A stretch of 64,000 nt of DNA. Source: Neospora caninum Liverpool. Taxonomy: Eukaryota; Apicomplexa; Conoidasida; Eucoccidiorida; Sarcocystidae. The translations under genes were made by a program, and so were the position numbers. How positions within the stretch are numbered: the stretch's first letter is position 1; every line of letters begins with the position of its first letter. The stretch covers positions 1,333,920 to 1,397,919 of the forward strand of contig NC_018395.1 in the NCBI RefSeq assembly GCF_000208865.1, written 5' to 3'. This document shows, piece by piece, positions 63,001-64,000 of the stretch. The notes under the pieces were generated by a model, which made no database searches, was not told the origin of the DNA, and worked only from the letters and a program-made list of their open reading frames with translations.

Positions 63001-64000
63001 CACGTTCTACCACAACGGTTTCATTTGCGCTCGCCGTCGATAAATAGCGCTTCCGTTCTTCGTTTCTCTGCCAGTTGTTAAGTGGTGTCGCGGATTTCTC
63101 GTCTCCTTGTCTGCTTCCTTTTGACCTAGCGGTGGCACTCCTGCAGGGAAAACGGTTTTCTGTCGTGGAGCAAGAAGTGCAGAGGGGGGGAACAGTGTTG
63201 ATGCCAGTGTCTTTTAGCCGGTGGAGGCGCCCACATTGTGTGCCTGTCTTGTTGAGGCGCGTGGTTACAGGCTGCAGAGAGCTTCTACCTGAAACCTGAC
63301 GCGAACAGCATAGGCGGCCTCGCACCTCTACCCTCTTTCCAGCAGTTTTTGGGAGACTTTGAGAAGAAGGGTCGTACCACCGTGAACAGTGCAGCCGTCA
63401 AGCTCGTCGTCTGCTCTCTCCGGCGGAATCTGTCTTTCTACAAGGCCCCGATTCACGCCACAGAGGAGGAACTCGCAATGACTCAAGACGCCGTGAGTTG
63501 ACACTGAGGGACTGGCCTTGCCGCACAAAGGCCCCAACAGGACAAAACCCCCTTAAGTAGCAGCCAGGGCGTTCTCTGAGAACCCTCATTTGTAGGTGAC
63601 CTTGGATGCTAGTGTATGACGCATGCCTGTCTTCTCTCTGCTCACTTGCCAAGAAGCGGAAGTTTTCGTGCAAGCACCTGGAGTGCAGAAGCCTCAGTCA
63701 CGTGCAGCGCAAAACGTCCAGAATGATCCTTTCTGAATCCCTGACCAGCGATGAATCGAAACCCGTTCGGCACCAGGAGGCCTGTCTCCGCAAATTGTGC
63801 GTTGCTGTGTGCCTGCATCTGCAGATTTTGGACGCGATTGCAGGCATGGGGCCCAATATAGGAAATGGAGGGACTGCAAGCGCTTCAGGTGGACCGGTAG
63901 ATGTTCTCCGACACTACGCCACCTGCAAAAATCCGACGAGCAGAAGCTGCAGTGGCATGGACGGGTTTCTTCACGACGTTGGCTTGGGCTTGGACTTTTC
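57064..64000 (+). CDS. Tandem phosphagen-kinase-fold (ATP:guanido phosphotransferase-like) protein, probably catalytically dead; truncated by window edge
   Basis: Phosphagen kinases move phosphate between ATP and guanidino compounds such as arginine or creatine. Exons: 57064-57310 (tentative), 57530-57842, 58262-58368, 58715-58942, 59495-59683, 60009-60095, 60408-60580, 60973-61090, 61759-62096, 62151-62190, 62491-62676, 63343-63492 and 63654 to the edge. All joined phases agree; about 840 residues lie in the window. Domain 1 aligns in order with arginine kinase: RNHIAPDAWLQLGEL (N-domain helix), GIIALSMECYDSFHLLFSEF (the GVGVYAPDAEAY region), LLLCFHRNFASFAFPPTMT (the STRVRCGRS...FNPCLT region), NKKVIVQVNWKNHLRV (for FLVWCNEEDHLRI), KDFGFLTVDPIDCRLGF (for GFLTFCPTNLGTT), and LVPVSLNTLEASDEVYTLGA (for GVYDISNKRR). 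The catalytic Glu (E225) and Cys (C271) of arginine kinase are replaced, and RGTRGEH is lost. A second N-domain begins at 62491. The start codon is not located. Confidence 0.82.
62049..62079. repeat. Perfect 11-bp inverted repeat with 9-nt loop
   Basis: The arm CGACAGGGCCT (62049-62059) and its exact complement AGGCCCTGTCG (62069-62079) lie in the linker exon of the phosphagen-kinase-like gene, 17 nt before its GTAAGT donor. It could form a hairpin in the pre-mRNA. It is not next to a stop codon or gene end, so I do not call it a terminator. Confidence 0.9.

Overview
The window is nuclear DNA of a coccidian apicomplexan, most likely a Toxoplasma/Neospora/Hammondia-type member of the Sarcocystidae. 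The evidence is: genes are split into many short exons with GT..AG introns of about 100-1000 bp; (TA)n microsatellites lie mostly in introns and intergenic DNA; coding DNA is moderately GC-rich; proteins carry Ala/Ser/Gly/Pro-rich insertions; and TGCATGCA and AGAGACG words occur near a gene start. There are no bacterial operons, CRISPR arrays, rRNA genes or recognisable tRNA genes. The species cannot be fixed from the sequence alone.

Layout, left to right. (1) 1387-5515 (+): a cysteine-rich protein with an N-terminal signal anchor. (2) 7229-10331 (+): a probable ATP10-like mitochondrial ATP-synthase assembly factor with a long N-terminal extension. (3) 13972-20094 (-): a large multi-exon protein of unknown function. 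(4) 22268-38077 (-): GCN1, the ribosome-associated HEAT-repeat activator of GCN2-type eIF2alpha kinases, about 3,400 residues in about 15 exons. (5) 39608-42432 (+): the co-chaperone SGT1 (CS + SGS domains), divergent from GCN1. (6) 44392-54289 (-): an importin-beta karyopherin of the IPO4/IPO5 (Kap123/Kap121) type; all 17 exons join in phase to give 1,165 residues. (7) 57064-64000 and beyond (+): a phosphagen-kinase-fold (ATP:guanido phosphotransferase) protein with one complete domain and the start of a second. The catalytic residues of the complete domain are replaced, so it is probably a pseudoenzyme. It runs off the right edge.

The neighbours are not an operon. Genes alternate strand and serve separate housekeeping processes: translation-stress signalling, chaperoning, nuclear import and mitochondrial ATP synthase assembly. 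Two divergent pairs (GCN1/SGT1 and importin/phosphagen-kinase-like) probably share intergenic promoter regions. Two convergent pairs (ATP10-like/unknown gene and SGT1/importin) share 3' regions.

The most unusual item is the tandem degenerate phosphagen-kinase protein. Next is a 12-nt GTAAGT...CAG segment in the unknown gene that holds an in-frame stop between two exons that otherwise stay in phase. Exon coordinates were deduced by eye from splice consensus and reading phase. Unresolved junctions are stated in each entry.
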